A stretch of DNA of 49,748 bases from Acidobacteriota bacterium (lineage in GTDB: Bacteria; Acidobacteriota; Terriglobia; Acidiferrales; UBA7541). Below are positions 1-8,071 of this stretch, one piece after another (within the stretch, counting starts at the first letter, position 1; every line of letters starts with the position of its first letter). A program made the translations under genes and the position numbers. The stretch is taken from NCBI GenBank assembly GCA_003224525.1, contig QHZB01000182.1:1-49748 (forward strand), in the 5' to 3' direction. The notes under the pieces were generated by a model. That model made no database searches. It was not told where the DNA came from and was given only the letters and a program-made list of their open reading frames with translations.

Positions 1-2
1 AC

Positions 3-365
3 GTGGCGAACGCGGATGGCTACCTCTTCACCAATTCCAAGGGCAAGCCATACCTGTCCGACAACGTTGTGAAATACGGTGTTCATCGGGCAATGGAAAA
101 GCTAGGCATTAAAACTGCGAAAGGTGTTCACATCGGGATTCACTGTTTCCGGCACGGAGTAACCTCGGAGCTGCTCGAAACAGGCACCCCGATTCACGTC
201 GTCACTCGACTTATGCGGCATGCTGATTCTAACGTTACGTTGGAGCATTATGCGCACATCGTTGGCGACGCCGAGCGCGTTGCTTCTGAGAAGTTCTCTC
301 AGCGGATCGGGCAGAAAATCACTCAATTGGAGTCAGACTCTGTAATGGAGTCAGCTCGTAGCTAA
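3..365 (+). CDS. Tyrosine recombinase (phage-type integrase), C-terminal part
   Basis: This is the catalytic C-terminal end of a tyrosine site-specific recombinase; the gene begins outside the window and the frame is open to the left edge. The visible 120 residues carry the box II signature HxxR (H47, R50, within HCFRHG), a second conserved His at position 73 (MRHADS) and the nucleophile Tyr at 83 (LEHYAHI). Family knowledge: such enzymes cut and rejoin DNA through a 3'-phosphotyrosine and often integrate islands at tRNA genes. The stop codon is only about 20 bases from the 3' end of a tRNA gene on the other strand, the usual place for an integrase next to its attachment site. I infer that a mobile element lies to the left. 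It could instead be a leftover integrase from a decayed island; the N-terminal half cannot be judged. Confidence 0.85.
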   Translation: MANADGYLFTNSKGKPYLSDNVVKYGVHRAMEKLGIKTAKGVHIGIHCFRHGVTSELLETGTPIHVVTRLMRHADSNVTLEHYAHIVGDAERVASEKFSQRIGQKITQLESDSVMESARS

Positions 366-385
366 GACCGCGTGAAGAAAGGACT

Positions 386-484
386 TGGCGGAAGCGTGTG
401 GGAGTCGAACCCACCATTCGACCCGCGAAGGACCGAATCGCCAGCTTTGAAGGCCGGGAAAGTCACCGGACTCTTTTCGCCTCC
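386..484 (-). tRNA. selC: tRNA-Sec (anticodon TCA), CCA encoded
   Basis: Read on the minus strand, 99 nt fold as a selenocysteine tRNA. The acceptor stem is GGAGGCG with CGCTTCC, followed by G and an encoded CCA (386-388). The D stem is six base pairs closed by a CGGT tetraloop, typical of bacterial tRNA-Sec. The anticodon loop is CTTCAAA with anticodon TCA (448-450 on the plus strand). A long variable arm of about nine pairs with a TTCG-containing loop follows, then a T arm GTGGG-TTCGACT-CCCAC. The eighth acceptor pair expected in bacterial tRNA-Sec is an A-A mismatch here. It implies that the host decodes UGA as selenocysteine, although selA, selB and selD are not in the window. Confidence 0.93.
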
Positions 485-512
485 GTGAGCAGTATAGTCT
501 CTTAAGGCAAGC

Positions 513-2999
513 TCAGGCGCGATGGGACGCCAGTGCGGCAGCTTGTTGGGTGCGGATCAACGCAGCAACGAGATCATAAAGCGCGGGACTGGTACAGACT
601 TCATAGTAGGCATGCGTGGAAGGGGCACCGATTTTTCCGTCGGGGAGCAATTGCCGTGCCATGCCTTTTCGCAATACGAGGAGTTCCACGGATTCGCCAA
701 GAGGCACTTCCCCATAATGAAGAGTCACGTTTTCCTTGCCCCATGGTTTGTCCAGCTTCGTTTCGATGGAGTCGAGGGAAATCTCCTCGGAAAGCTTTTG
801 AAAACCCTCCTCGTTGAGCTCGATGCCGTTCATGTTGAAGCGAACCAGGAATTCGTCCAATTCTTCCGCCGACGCCCCTTCCATGGTATTCAGAAACTGA
901 AAAACCGAAAAATGGGTTTTCTGTCCGGCCAGCATGCGCTTTGCCAGCTTGGCGCAGCCGGAAAGACGGTCGGAGAGATTCAGCGCCTTTGAAATCATGA
1001 TGCGCGAATCTCCGTCGGTCCAATAGGTAGGAGCAGACCCCTGAAAAGCAACCCCCAGGCCGAGTTCCAGAGCGGGAAGATTGCTTGCCGACGCGCGTTC
1101 GTTGTAAGAGTTGCAAACGGCAAGAATCTGGCGCGAAAGGATGCAGGCCTTCGCAACCGGCCGGGCATAGGCTACCGTCGATTCCGTTTCGAAAATAGCC
1201 AGAATGATGGCGTCACCTTCGATAAATACCTTCTTCGCCGAATAGCGGTCCAGAAGCTTCTTGACGGGCTCGTGCAAATTCAGACTGAAGTGTGAAGCCG
1301 GGTTTAGTCCGCGCGAGAGCAAATCCTGCGTCATGCGCGTGGAGCCGCGCACGTCGGACTTGATGATGACGTGCGAGACGACGTGGTCCTGCTCCGGCCG
1401 GGCTTCCTCCGGGAGCACGCACTCGTACAGCCGGTTGTTCAAGCGCGACAATTCGCGCGCCTTTTCGGTGGTAACCAGGTTGATGCGCTCCATGCAGGTG
1501 GTCAGATGTTCGGCGTCACGCAGATCCCTTCTCAGACGAAGGAAGTCGTTGGCGAATCGCAGCACGAAGGCCTGCATCTCCTCGCGGGAATAGCGGTGTA
1601 TCTTCTTCGAGAGTTCCTCGATGGCCTTGAGCGACAGCTTCTTCGCGGGAACCTGCTTAATGACCTGCTCGACTTGCTTCAGCTCTTCCTTCGAAACAAG
1701 GGCCTTGCGGAGTTGCTGCAAATGCACGGGCGGGCAGTAATCGGCGGCGATCGGCCGGATTTCATAGCTTGCCAAGATGTGATAGAGAATTTCGAGCTGT
1801 TCGAGACGGTCGAGGAGCCGCGCGAGCAAGCGCGCGCGCGCCGGCGCCTCCGTCTCCGAGGCGGAACTTGCGTCGAATAGCCGCTTCGCGTTTTCTGGCT
1901 CGTTCAGATATTCACCGAGCTTCCCGGCATGATCCTTGACGAAGAAATCGAGCTTTTGCTTGGCCGCGTCGATCTGTGGTCCCAATTCCTCCAGCTTGCA
2001 TTCCTGATGCTTGAGCCGGAGTTCGAGGTCATTCAGCGATGCTTTCAGATCAGCAGGATCACCCGAATTTAGAAACTTCGTGAAGAAACCATCACCCCGG
2101 TCAAGACGCTTGCGGGTGTTTTCGCGCTGTTCCTCGAGGTTTGCAATGTCCGCACGAATCGCCTGCACTGCTTCCAGTAGCGCGGTATGAGCCTGGATGG
2201 CTTCCGTGTGCGCCGGGTCATGGCTGGGTGTAATGCCGGCCTCGCGGAGGAAATCCTGGAAAAGCGCGTCCATAGCCTCAAAGCGGTCGGGGTCACGGGC
2301 ATAATTGCCCAGGAGGATGTAATGCTCCAAAAAGAAAACGTCGTCCTTCCCGCCGTCGAGGAAAATCAGCCGGTTCTTACAAAGCTCGTAATAAGAAGCG
2401 AATTCTTCGCCGAACAGGGCGCGGCGGGCTTTTGCAATGACGTTGTCTTCCACGTCGGCAACAATCTGCGCCACTTGCTGCCCCACGCGGCGGACTACGG
2501 CCCTTCGCGCGGACTGCAGTTCCGACAAGCGTGCTTTGATGACGTGGGCCTGCTGGCTGCGCTCGAATTGCTCGCCTCTCTTGCGTATCCATTCCTTCCC
2601 TTCAAGGATGAGGTTGGCAAATTGATTGCCCATTTCGAAGGTCAGAAATTTTAGCAAGCCCAACCGGAAAAGCACGTCTATCTCTATATTTTTGTAATAC
2701 TTGGCCTGCGTCAGCGAACTTTGCAGCAGCTCGGAGAGCAGCTTGCGAAAGCCCGCACCGTCCGGTCCTCGTGAGGTGCGAAGCTCGATCCCCGGAAGAT
2801 AGGTGCTGGCGGTGCTCTGGCGAATAAGGTCGAAAAGATAATCGCGAGCCGCCTGGACAAACTTCGGGCTCAAGAATACATCGTGGTGGATGTTATCCAC
2901 TCCGATCGCCAGCGATCCCATCGGGATCGTGACGCTGTAGCTCTTGAGTTCCGTCAGGGCCTCTTCGGTGGCACTGGGCGTTAGAAGTTCGTTGGGCAT
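513..2999 (-). CDS. Large coiled-coil protein with class III nucleotide-cyclase-like domain
   Basis: 828 residues, no signal peptide and no obvious membrane segment. The first 530 residues are helical and charged, with strong coiled-coil tendency around 140-190, 265-360 and 395-520. Residues about 543-690 resemble a class III adenylate/guanylate cyclase catalytic domain: a metal-binding Asp in SDVRGST (D549), a second Asp in IEGDAIILAIFE (D596), and an N-x-x-x-R pair (N674, R678 in ALNLSDRLSG), where cyclases place the residues that stabilise the transition state. The domain is divergent, so the nucleotide made, if any, cannot be read. It stands alone beside tRNA-Sec, transcribed towards it, with 124 bases separating it from tsaE. 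It could be cargo left by an integrated element, or a resident signalling protein. The cyclase assignment is moderate; the biological role is unknown. Confidence 0.6.
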   Translation of the reverse strand: MPNELLTPSATEEALTELKSYSVTIPMGSLAIGVDNIHHDVFLSPKFVQAARDYLFDLIRQSTASTYLPGIELRTSRGPDGAGFRKLLSELLQSSLTQAKYYKNIEIDVLFRLGLLKFLTFEMGNQFANLILEGKEWIRKRGEQFERSQQAHVIKARLSELQSARRAVVRRVGQQVAQIVADVEDNVIAKARRALFGEEFASYYELCKNRLIFLDGGKDDVFFLEHYILLGNYARDPDRFEAMDALFQDFLREAGITPSHDPAHTEAIQAHTALLEAVQAIRADIANLEEQRENTRKRLDRGDGFFTKFLNSGDPADLKASLNDLELRLKHQECKLEELGPQIDAAKQKLDFFVKDHAGKLGEYLNEPENAKRLFDASSASETEAPARARLLARLLDRLEQLEILYHILASYEIRPIAADYCPPVHLQQLRKALVSKEELKQVEQVIKQVPAKKLSLKAIEELSKKIHRYSREEMQAFVLRFANDFLRLRRDLRDAEHLTTCMERINLVTTEKARELSRLNNRLYECVLPEEARPEQDHVVSHVIIKSDVRGSTRMTQDLLSRGLNPASHFSLNLHEPVKKLLDRYSAKKVFIEGDAIILAIFETESTVAYARPVAKACILSRQILAVCNSYNERASASNLPALELGLGVAFQGSAPTYWTDGDSRIMISKALNLSDRLSGCAKLAKRMLAGQKTHFSVFQFLNTMEGASAEELDEFLVRFNMNGIELNEEGFQKLSEEISLDSIETKLDKPWGKENVTLHYGEVPLGESVELLVLRKGMARQLLPDGKIGAPSTHAYYEVCTSPALYDLVAALIRTQQAAALASHRA

Positions 3000-3123
3000 C
3001 TACTTAGCCAAAAAGGGCTATTTTTACGTTAGCAGCCGCCCGGGAGCCGGGCAAGAGATCCAGAGGGGTCCGTAACCAGAGAGTAAGGGAGCGCTGCGGG
3101 CCGTAGATTTGCGAGGGTTTAGA

Positions 3124-3543
3124 CTAGAGGACGGTAATGCGGCGGGCGTCGCCTCCCAGGTGTTCAAGACGTATTCGGATCTGCGGCCAGGGAGACTTCA
3201 ATGGGAAGCGCTCTGACCACTCCAAAATAGCCACGGAGGGAGCTGTGAACATATCTTCCATTCCCAGAGTCTCAAAATCGTGGAAACTCTCAATCCGGTA
3301 TAAATCGGCGTGGTAGACCTTGGCGGGTCTCCCATAGACGTGAACGAGGGTGAAGGTTGGGCTGGTGACGTCGTCTTCGCTGGCGGCGCCGAGTCCGGAA
3401 ACGATGCCTTTGGTTAATGTCGTCTTTCCCGTTCCCAGGTCGCCGGCGAGAAGCACTAGCACAGGAGCATTGAGGCGCTTCGAGAATTCCCTGCCCCAGC
3501 TCGTGGTTTCCTCGGCCGAATGGGTGATGATTTCCTCAAGCAC
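3124..3543 (-). CDS. tsaE: tRNA threonylcarbamoyladenosine biosynthesis ATPase TsaE
   Basis: TsaE is the small P-loop ATPase that works with TsaB and TsaD to make N6-threonylcarbamoyladenosine at position 37 of ANN-decoding tRNAs. With the start used here the protein has 139 residues, normal for the family. Walker A is GDLGTGKTT (about 34-42), followed by the family motifs SPTFTLVHVY (61-70), the YHADLYR segment with Asp80, and ILEWSER. I chose the GTG at 3543 because a GAGGAG sequence lies ten bases upstream and the frame then starts LEEIITHSAEET, as TsaE proteins do; an in-frame start at 3597 would add 18 residues buried in the upstream gene. It overlaps the end of the NAD(P)HX-repair gene by eight bases, so the two are probably translationally coupled. 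Confidence 0.93.
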   Translation of the reverse strand: MLEEIITHSAEETTSWGREFSKRLNAPVLVLLAGDLGTGKTTLTKGIVSGLGAASEDDVTSPTFTLVHVYGRPAKVYHADLYRIESFHDFETLGMEDMFTAPSVAILEWSERFPLKSPWPQIRIRLEHLGGDARRITVL

Positions 3544-5146
3544 GCTCGCGTAGCTCCTCAAGGAGTTTCCGCCGGGCGCGGGGCACGGCGTCTGCAACTT
3601 CGCCGGCGAGGAGGCCGGACTGATCCGTGCCGCGGGAGGCCAACTCCGCAGCCAGACCGTGAAGGTAGACGCCGAGGCTCAGAACTCGCGCTCCGTCGTC
3701 GGCGCCAAACTGCGCAATCAGTGCTGCGAGAATCCCGGTAAGTACGTCGCCCGTGCCGCCCTTCGCCAACCCGGCATTCCCAGCCGTACTTACAAAGACT
3801 TGCCCGTCCGGCGAAGCCACGATCGAGTGGTAGCCCTTGAGGACAAAGTGCGCGTTCCAGCGACGTGCGGCATCAAGCGCCATTGCGAGGCGGTCAGCCT
3901 GAATGGTCTGGGTTGCGATTCCAAGAAGCCGACCCATTTCACCAGGATGAGGCGTAAGAGCGAGAAAATTCGATTGGCGGCTGCGAAATAGGTCGCCGCT
4001 GCCGGCAAAGGCGTTCAAACCATCCGCATCCAGAATCGTAGGCAGGGGAGTCTCGCGAACGACGGCGCGAATGAATTTTTGCGTTTCGGGGTGCGTGCCA
4101 AGACCCGGACCGATGCCGAGAACGGTCTTTCCTTTAAGAATTTCTTTGAAGCCATTTCCCTCGAGGCTGCTGAAGGCAATCGTGCCTTCGTCAGTTGACT
4201 CCAGACTTTCAGACATGTATTCCGGCCGGCCGGCCGCAACGTGGGGCAGCACGATGTCGGGAGTAGCTATCGTGACCAGACCCGCGCCAGTCCGCAACGC
4301 GCCTCGGCCCGAGAGAATAGCGGCGCCGCTCTTCCCGAGAGAACCTGCGACAAGGAGAACATGCCCGAAAGTGCCTTTGTAGGATTTGACGGAGCGAACC
4401 AGCGGCAACTGGTCAAATTCATCCGGCCCAGCCCAACGGAGCGTTCCCTGCCCGATTTCTTCGACGAGCGCGGCAGGCGAACCGATGGCGCAAACCTCCA
4501 AAGCACCGACTGCATCTGCATCCTGAGAAAGCAGCTGGCTTACCTTGGGCGCAGTAAAGGTGACAGTCCGGTGTGCAAGGAGAACGGGACCTTCGGCATG
4601 CTGCCCGTCAGAAGGCAGCCCGGAAGGAGTATCCACTGCAAGGATCAATGCTGGACGTGCCGCAGTCCCATGAGCCGACAGACGATTGATGTCTTCGATT
4701 GCCTGCGCGATCAGTCCAGTGGCCGCGCCGCGCAGGCCCGTGCCCAAAAGCGCGTCAATGATGACGTCCGAATGGGCAACCGAATGCCAAGCACTCTCCC
4801 AAGCAGCTTCATCTGCGATGGTGAGGATTCTGGATCCCGCTTGGAGGTAGCGAGCGAGATTTGCGCCCGCATCGCCGTGCATCTCCGGCGGATCGGCGAA
4901 GAGGCATACAAACGGATCAATCCCCGCTGCTTTCAGGTGTCTCGCGGCGACTAAACCGTCGCCGCCATTATTTCCCTTGCCGCAGAGAATGATGACGCGC
5001 TGTGGCAATCCGGAAGAAAACTCACGTAAGACCGCATTCGCGACGTTCTTACCTGCAGCCTCCATCAACTGCAGGCTGGGAATACCGTAACGTTCGGTGG
5101 TGAGGCGGTCGATCTCGCGCATTTCAGCGGCAGTGAGAGCTTTCAT
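3536..5146 (-). CDS. nnr: Bifunctional NAD(P)H-hydrate epimerase / ADP-dependent dehydratase
   Basis: A 536-residue fusion of the two NAD(P)HX repair enzymes. The N-terminal YjeF-type epimerase domain (about 1-215) shows CGKGNNGGDG (55-64) and DALLGTG (131-137). The C-terminal ribokinase-like dehydratase domain (about 245-530) shows LTPHPGEMGRLLG (397-409) and the nucleotide-binding NAGLAKGGTGDVLTG (457-471). Together they convert damaged hydrated NADH or NADPH back to the normal cofactor in the cytoplasm, the dehydratase using ADP. Fusion and length are as in E. coli YjeF. The 3' end overlaps tsaE, and nnr-tsaE adjacency is common in bacteria. The start ATG at 5146 opens directly with KALTAAEMREIDR, the normal family start. 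Confidence 0.95.
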   Translation of the reverse strand: MKALTAAEMREIDRLTTERYGIPSLQLMEAAGKNVANAVLREFSSGLPQRVIILCGKGNNGGDGLVAARHLKAAGIDPFVCLFADPPEMHGDAGANLARYLQAGSRILTIADEAAWESAWHSVAHSDVIIDALLGTGLRGAATGLIAQAIEDINRLSAHGTAARPALILAVDTPSGLPSDGQHAEGPVLLAHRTVTFTAPKVSQLLSQDADAVGALEVCAIGSPAALVEEIGQGTLRWAGPDEFDQLPLVRSVKSYKGTFGHVLLVAGSLGKSGAAILSGRGALRTGAGLVTIATPDIVLPHVAAGRPEYMSESLESTDEGTIAFSSLEGNGFKEILKGKTVLGIGPGLGTHPETQKFIRAVVRETPLPTILDADGLNAFAGSGDLFRSRQSNFLALTPHPGEMGRLLGIATQTIQADRLAMALDAARRWNAHFVLKGYHSIVASPDGQVFVSTAGNAGLAKGGTGDVLTGILAALIAQFGADDGARVLSLGVYLHGLAAELASRGTDQSGLLAGEVADAVPRARRKLLEELRERA

Positions 5147-5164
5147 GGGAGGTTCACGGCACGA

Positions 5165-5908
5165 TCAAAGCATCCAGCCGCCGCTGACATTGACGATCTG
5201 TCCTGTAACATACTCGGCTTCTTCGGAGGCGAAAAAGGCTACCGTCGCGGCAACATCTTCGACCGTCGGCGGGCGTCCGATCGGAAAACGCGCGTCGTGA
5301 ATCTTGCGGGCCTCTTCCAGCGTCAGCTCATTTTCATCGATGCTGGAGGGATTCACGACGTTCACGGTGATCCCGTTCTTGGCTTCCTCAAGCGCCAAAG
5401 AACGGGACAACGCCACGACCGCGGCTTTGGCAGCGGCATAGGCTGAAATTTTCGCCTGCCCGAATGCGCGCTCCGCACCGACGGCGCCCAAATTGATGAT
5501 TCGGCCCCAGCGCGCTTTCCGCATATGCGGCAGTGCGGCGCGGCACATGTACAAAACCGTGAGCAGATTCGAAGTGAAGATGCCTTGCCAGTCCTGCAGC
5601 GACGATTCCGCCAGCGTCCCCCAGCGAAAATCACCCACATTGTTGACGATGATATCGAGTCGTCCGAAGCGGTCCGCGACCGTCTTGATCAATTGATCGC
5701 AGCGCCCAGCATCGGTGATGTCCGTCTCGACTGCCACGCAATCCACCCCAGTTGCCTGCAACTGACGCAGTGTCTGCTGTGCGGCAACTTTGTTGGAGCG
5801 ATAGGCAAGGGCCATCCGCGCTCCATCCTGCGCCAGCCGTAAAGCAATCCCGCGGCCAATCCCCCTGCTCCCGCCTGTTACCAGCGCCACTCGATTGCGA
5901 AGCGACAT
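5165..5908 (-). CDS. SDR-family oxidoreductase, FabG-like
   Basis: A classical short-chain dehydrogenase/reductase of 247 residues. The cofactor motif TGGSRGIG is at 11-18, NNVG at 89-92 and the catalytic YxxxK is Y157/K161 (SAYAAAK). Overall it resembles 3-oxoacyl-ACP reductases, which use NADPH, but the substrate is not determined by sequence. One oddity: where FabG has the catalytic serine (IINxxS), this protein reads IINLGAVGAER, apparently with Ala142 in place of Ser. Either the serine role is taken by a neighbouring residue or the enzyme acts differently; an alignment would decide. It lies 18 bases upstream of the nnr gene on the same strand and may be transcribed with it. Confidence 0.8.
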   Translation of the reverse strand: MSLRNRVALVTGGSRGIGRGIALRLAQDGARMALAYRSNKVAAQQTLRQLQATGVDCVAVETDITDAGRCDQLIKTVADRFGRLDIIVNNVGDFRWGTLAESSLQDWQGIFTSNLLTVLYMCRAALPHMRKARWGRIINLGAVGAERAFGQAKISAYAAAKAAVVALSRSLALEEAKNGITVNVVNPSSIDENELTLEEARKIHDARFPIGRPPTVEDVAATVAFFASEEAEYVTGQIVNVSGGWML

Positions 5909-5969
5909 TCTTCTCCCCGGTAAAATCTCTCGGAAGGATTTTCAGTATAGCCTAGCCGCAACGGAGGTA

Positions 5970-7955
5970 CTACCGAAGTCGCGCCACGATCACCGTCATG
6001 TCATCGGCTTGCTCAGGAGTCCCGGCCCACTCTTCCGCTGCCGCCATCAAGGATTCCGCAACCATCAACGGCGCAGCCCCTTGCACGTGGATGGCAGATT
6101 CCTGTAAACGGCGAATCCCAAATTCTTCGCCATAGACGTTCTCGGGTTCTATCAAGCCATCACTATAGCCAATCAGGAGCGCGTCGGGTGCAACTGTCAA
6201 CGATCCTTCCTCGTAGACGTAGTCGTCCACGACTCCCAGGACCATGCCACCCTTGTCCAACTGCTCCGAAGCACCTTTGCAGATCAGAAATGCCGGCAGA
6301 TGGCCAGCATTTGTATAGCGCAAGGTCCGCGTGACACTGTCGTAGACGGCGATGAAAAAGGTTGCGAACCGGTCATCGCCAGTGTTGCGCACCAGATGCT
6401 TGTTTAGCCGGGAAACAAGCTCGGCCATGCTCAACCGTTCGCTGCCATCGGAAAGCATTTGACTGCGCAGCGCGGCCTGCAAGCTGGCCATCAGCAGCGC
6501 CGCTGAAATTCCCTTCCCGGAAATATCGGCGATGGCGATGGCAATATGCGTGGGGCTGAGTTGAATGAAGTCGTAGTAGTCTCCGCTCACAGATCGCGCA
6601 GCTTTGCAAATGGCCTCGATTTCCACTCCCGGCACCGAAGGCAAAGTGCTCGGGAACAGCTGGTTTTGCACCTCCCGGGCAATGGAAATCTCATCCTCGA
6701 GGCGCCGGCGCTTGTTTTCCTCTTCGATCAGCTGGCTGATCGAACCTGTCATGCGATTGAACGATTCGCCCAGTTCGCCCAGCTGGTCACGGCGTTCGAT
6801 TTGCACGCGATGCGAAAAATCCATGGCTTGCACGTATTGCGTGCCGCGGTAAAGGTCGGCCACCGCTCGTGTGATTCTTCGCGTGAGCACAATCCCGGTG
6901 GCAAATGCGGCAGCTTCGACAATCACGAAAACGATACCCACGAGAATGAAAAAAATCAGATAGGAATCGCGTAATTCTCCGAGCGACGTGAAGATTCGCC
7001 CATTCAATCGGGATGGACGCGCGTTAGAGGCGGCAAAGACCGGACGAACAAGCTCCACTCGGCCATCGGGCCCAACGTAGACCGAATCAAGCCTCGATAC
7101 CACATCCACTTGACTGTCAATCCAGAACATCGCCGCTTGCAACGTTCGGTTACTCGCGACGATGGGGCGCGCCACCACATACTGCGTATCGCCCGACTTG
7201 TATTTCAGACCCTGCTGCACGCCACCGGTGTCACGCTCCATGAGATTTAATTGAACCCCGCCGAGGTCCGGCGCGACGGTACTCAAGAAATCCGGAGTGA
7301 CGGGTACCCGGAGCGTGACGACACGCTCGCCTTTGCGATCCGGAATAATGCGCAAGCTCACAATCGCAAGCTTGTCGCCTTCTTGCAATAACCCCGCGAA
7401 CGCTCTCTTCCCTGCCGGAATCACTTTTTGTGAAAGCGTCTGTTCGTTCGAAAACCCTATGCTCAAGCCGGGAAGCTCACGGTCGTGAACCGCATGCGAT
7501 TGCGCCGCCAAAATGCGCTCCGAATCACTCTCCGTGACGGTGGGGGGCAAGGTCTGATGGGCAATGGCGATGTGCTCGGAAATATCCGCAAGCATATCAA
7601 TACGCTTATGAATGTCTTCATAGAGCAGGTATGCGCCCAGCTGTGAATAAAGAATACGGGCGGCAAGCACAACCAGAGTCACGATGGATAAAATCGGGAC
7701 CGCCGCGATAAAAAGGTAAGCCACGATCAAGCGGTTGCGCAGGCTCCAGAGCAGCCGGTTTCTCCACCAGCCGATGAACCGGAACAAGAGATAAAAGCTG
7801 GCGAGCACCGCCAGATACTTCAGAAAACTGAAAAAGCCGCCACTGAATTCAAAAATGCCGGCCAGCAATCCGCCAGCCACAACCGCAGTGGACACCAGAT
7901 CGGGCCAGGTGAGGCGGCTCCAAACTTCTTTGAGATTGGCGCGGAAGGATGTCAT
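5970..7955 (-). CDS. Membrane-bound PP2C-type phosphatase, RsbU/SpoIIE family, with HAMP domain
   Basis: About 661 residues. Two to three hydrophobic segments near the N terminus (roughly 20-90) precede a periplasmic sensor-like region; another membrane helix (around 345-370) leads into a HAMP domain (RRITRAVADLYRGTQYVQAMDF onwards, motif shown in part) and a short coiled coil. The C-terminal SpoIIE/PP2C phosphatase domain (from about 435) keeps metal-binding acidic motifs: SGDYYDF, IADISGKG, IGYSDGLIE and ADDMTVIV. Family knowledge: such proteins dephosphorylate anti-sigma antagonists in partner-switching pathways; no partner kinase or STAS protein is encoded nearby. The start is uncertain: I prefer ATG at 7955 (TSFRANLKEVW); an ATG at 7997 would add 14 residues. 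Confidence 0.88.
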   Translation of the reverse strand: MTSFRANLKEVWSRLTWPDLVSTAVVAGGLLAGIFEFSGGFFSFLKYLAVLASFYLLFRFIGWWRNRLLWSLRNRLIVAYLFIAAVPILSIVTLVVLAARILYSQLGAYLLYEDIHKRIDMLADISEHIAIAHQTLPPTVTESDSERILAAQSHAVHDRELPGLSIGFSNEQTLSQKVIPAGKRAFAGLLQEGDKLAIVSLRIIPDRKGERVVTLRVPVTPDFLSTVAPDLGGVQLNLMERDTGGVQQGLKYKSGDTQYVVARPIVASNRTLQAAMFWIDSQVDVVSRLDSVYVGPDGRVELVRPVFAASNARPSRLNGRIFTSLGELRDSYLIFFILVGIVFVIVEAAAFATGIVLTRRITRAVADLYRGTQYVQAMDFSHRVQIERRDQLGELGESFNRMTGSISQLIEEENKRRRLEDEISIAREVQNQLFPSTLPSVPGVEIEAICKAARSVSGDYYDFIQLSPTHIAIAIADISGKGISAALLMASLQAALRSQMLSDGSERLSMAELVSRLNKHLVRNTGDDRFATFFIAVYDSVTRTLRYTNAGHLPAFLICKGASEQLDKGGMVLGVVDDYVYEEGSLTVAPDALLIGYSDGLIEPENVYGEEFGIRRLQESAIHVQGAAPLMVAESLMAAAEEWAGTPEQADDMTVIVARLR

Positions 7956-8071
7956 CGTGCCGTCAACGGAAACAATACTGTACCTGAATCGGCACAAGGA
8001 AGCAGCGGAAGCGTTGAATGAAGTGAAAGCAGAGCGGGCTTAATGATGCCCGGTCTGTCACAACAAGAGAC

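Noticed and set aside
3001-3025. TAGCC-AAAAAG-GGCTA stem followed by TTTTT on the plus strand, resembling a terminator
   Set aside because: Only five pairs, and no rightward gene ends upstream of it; the neighbouring genes run leftward.
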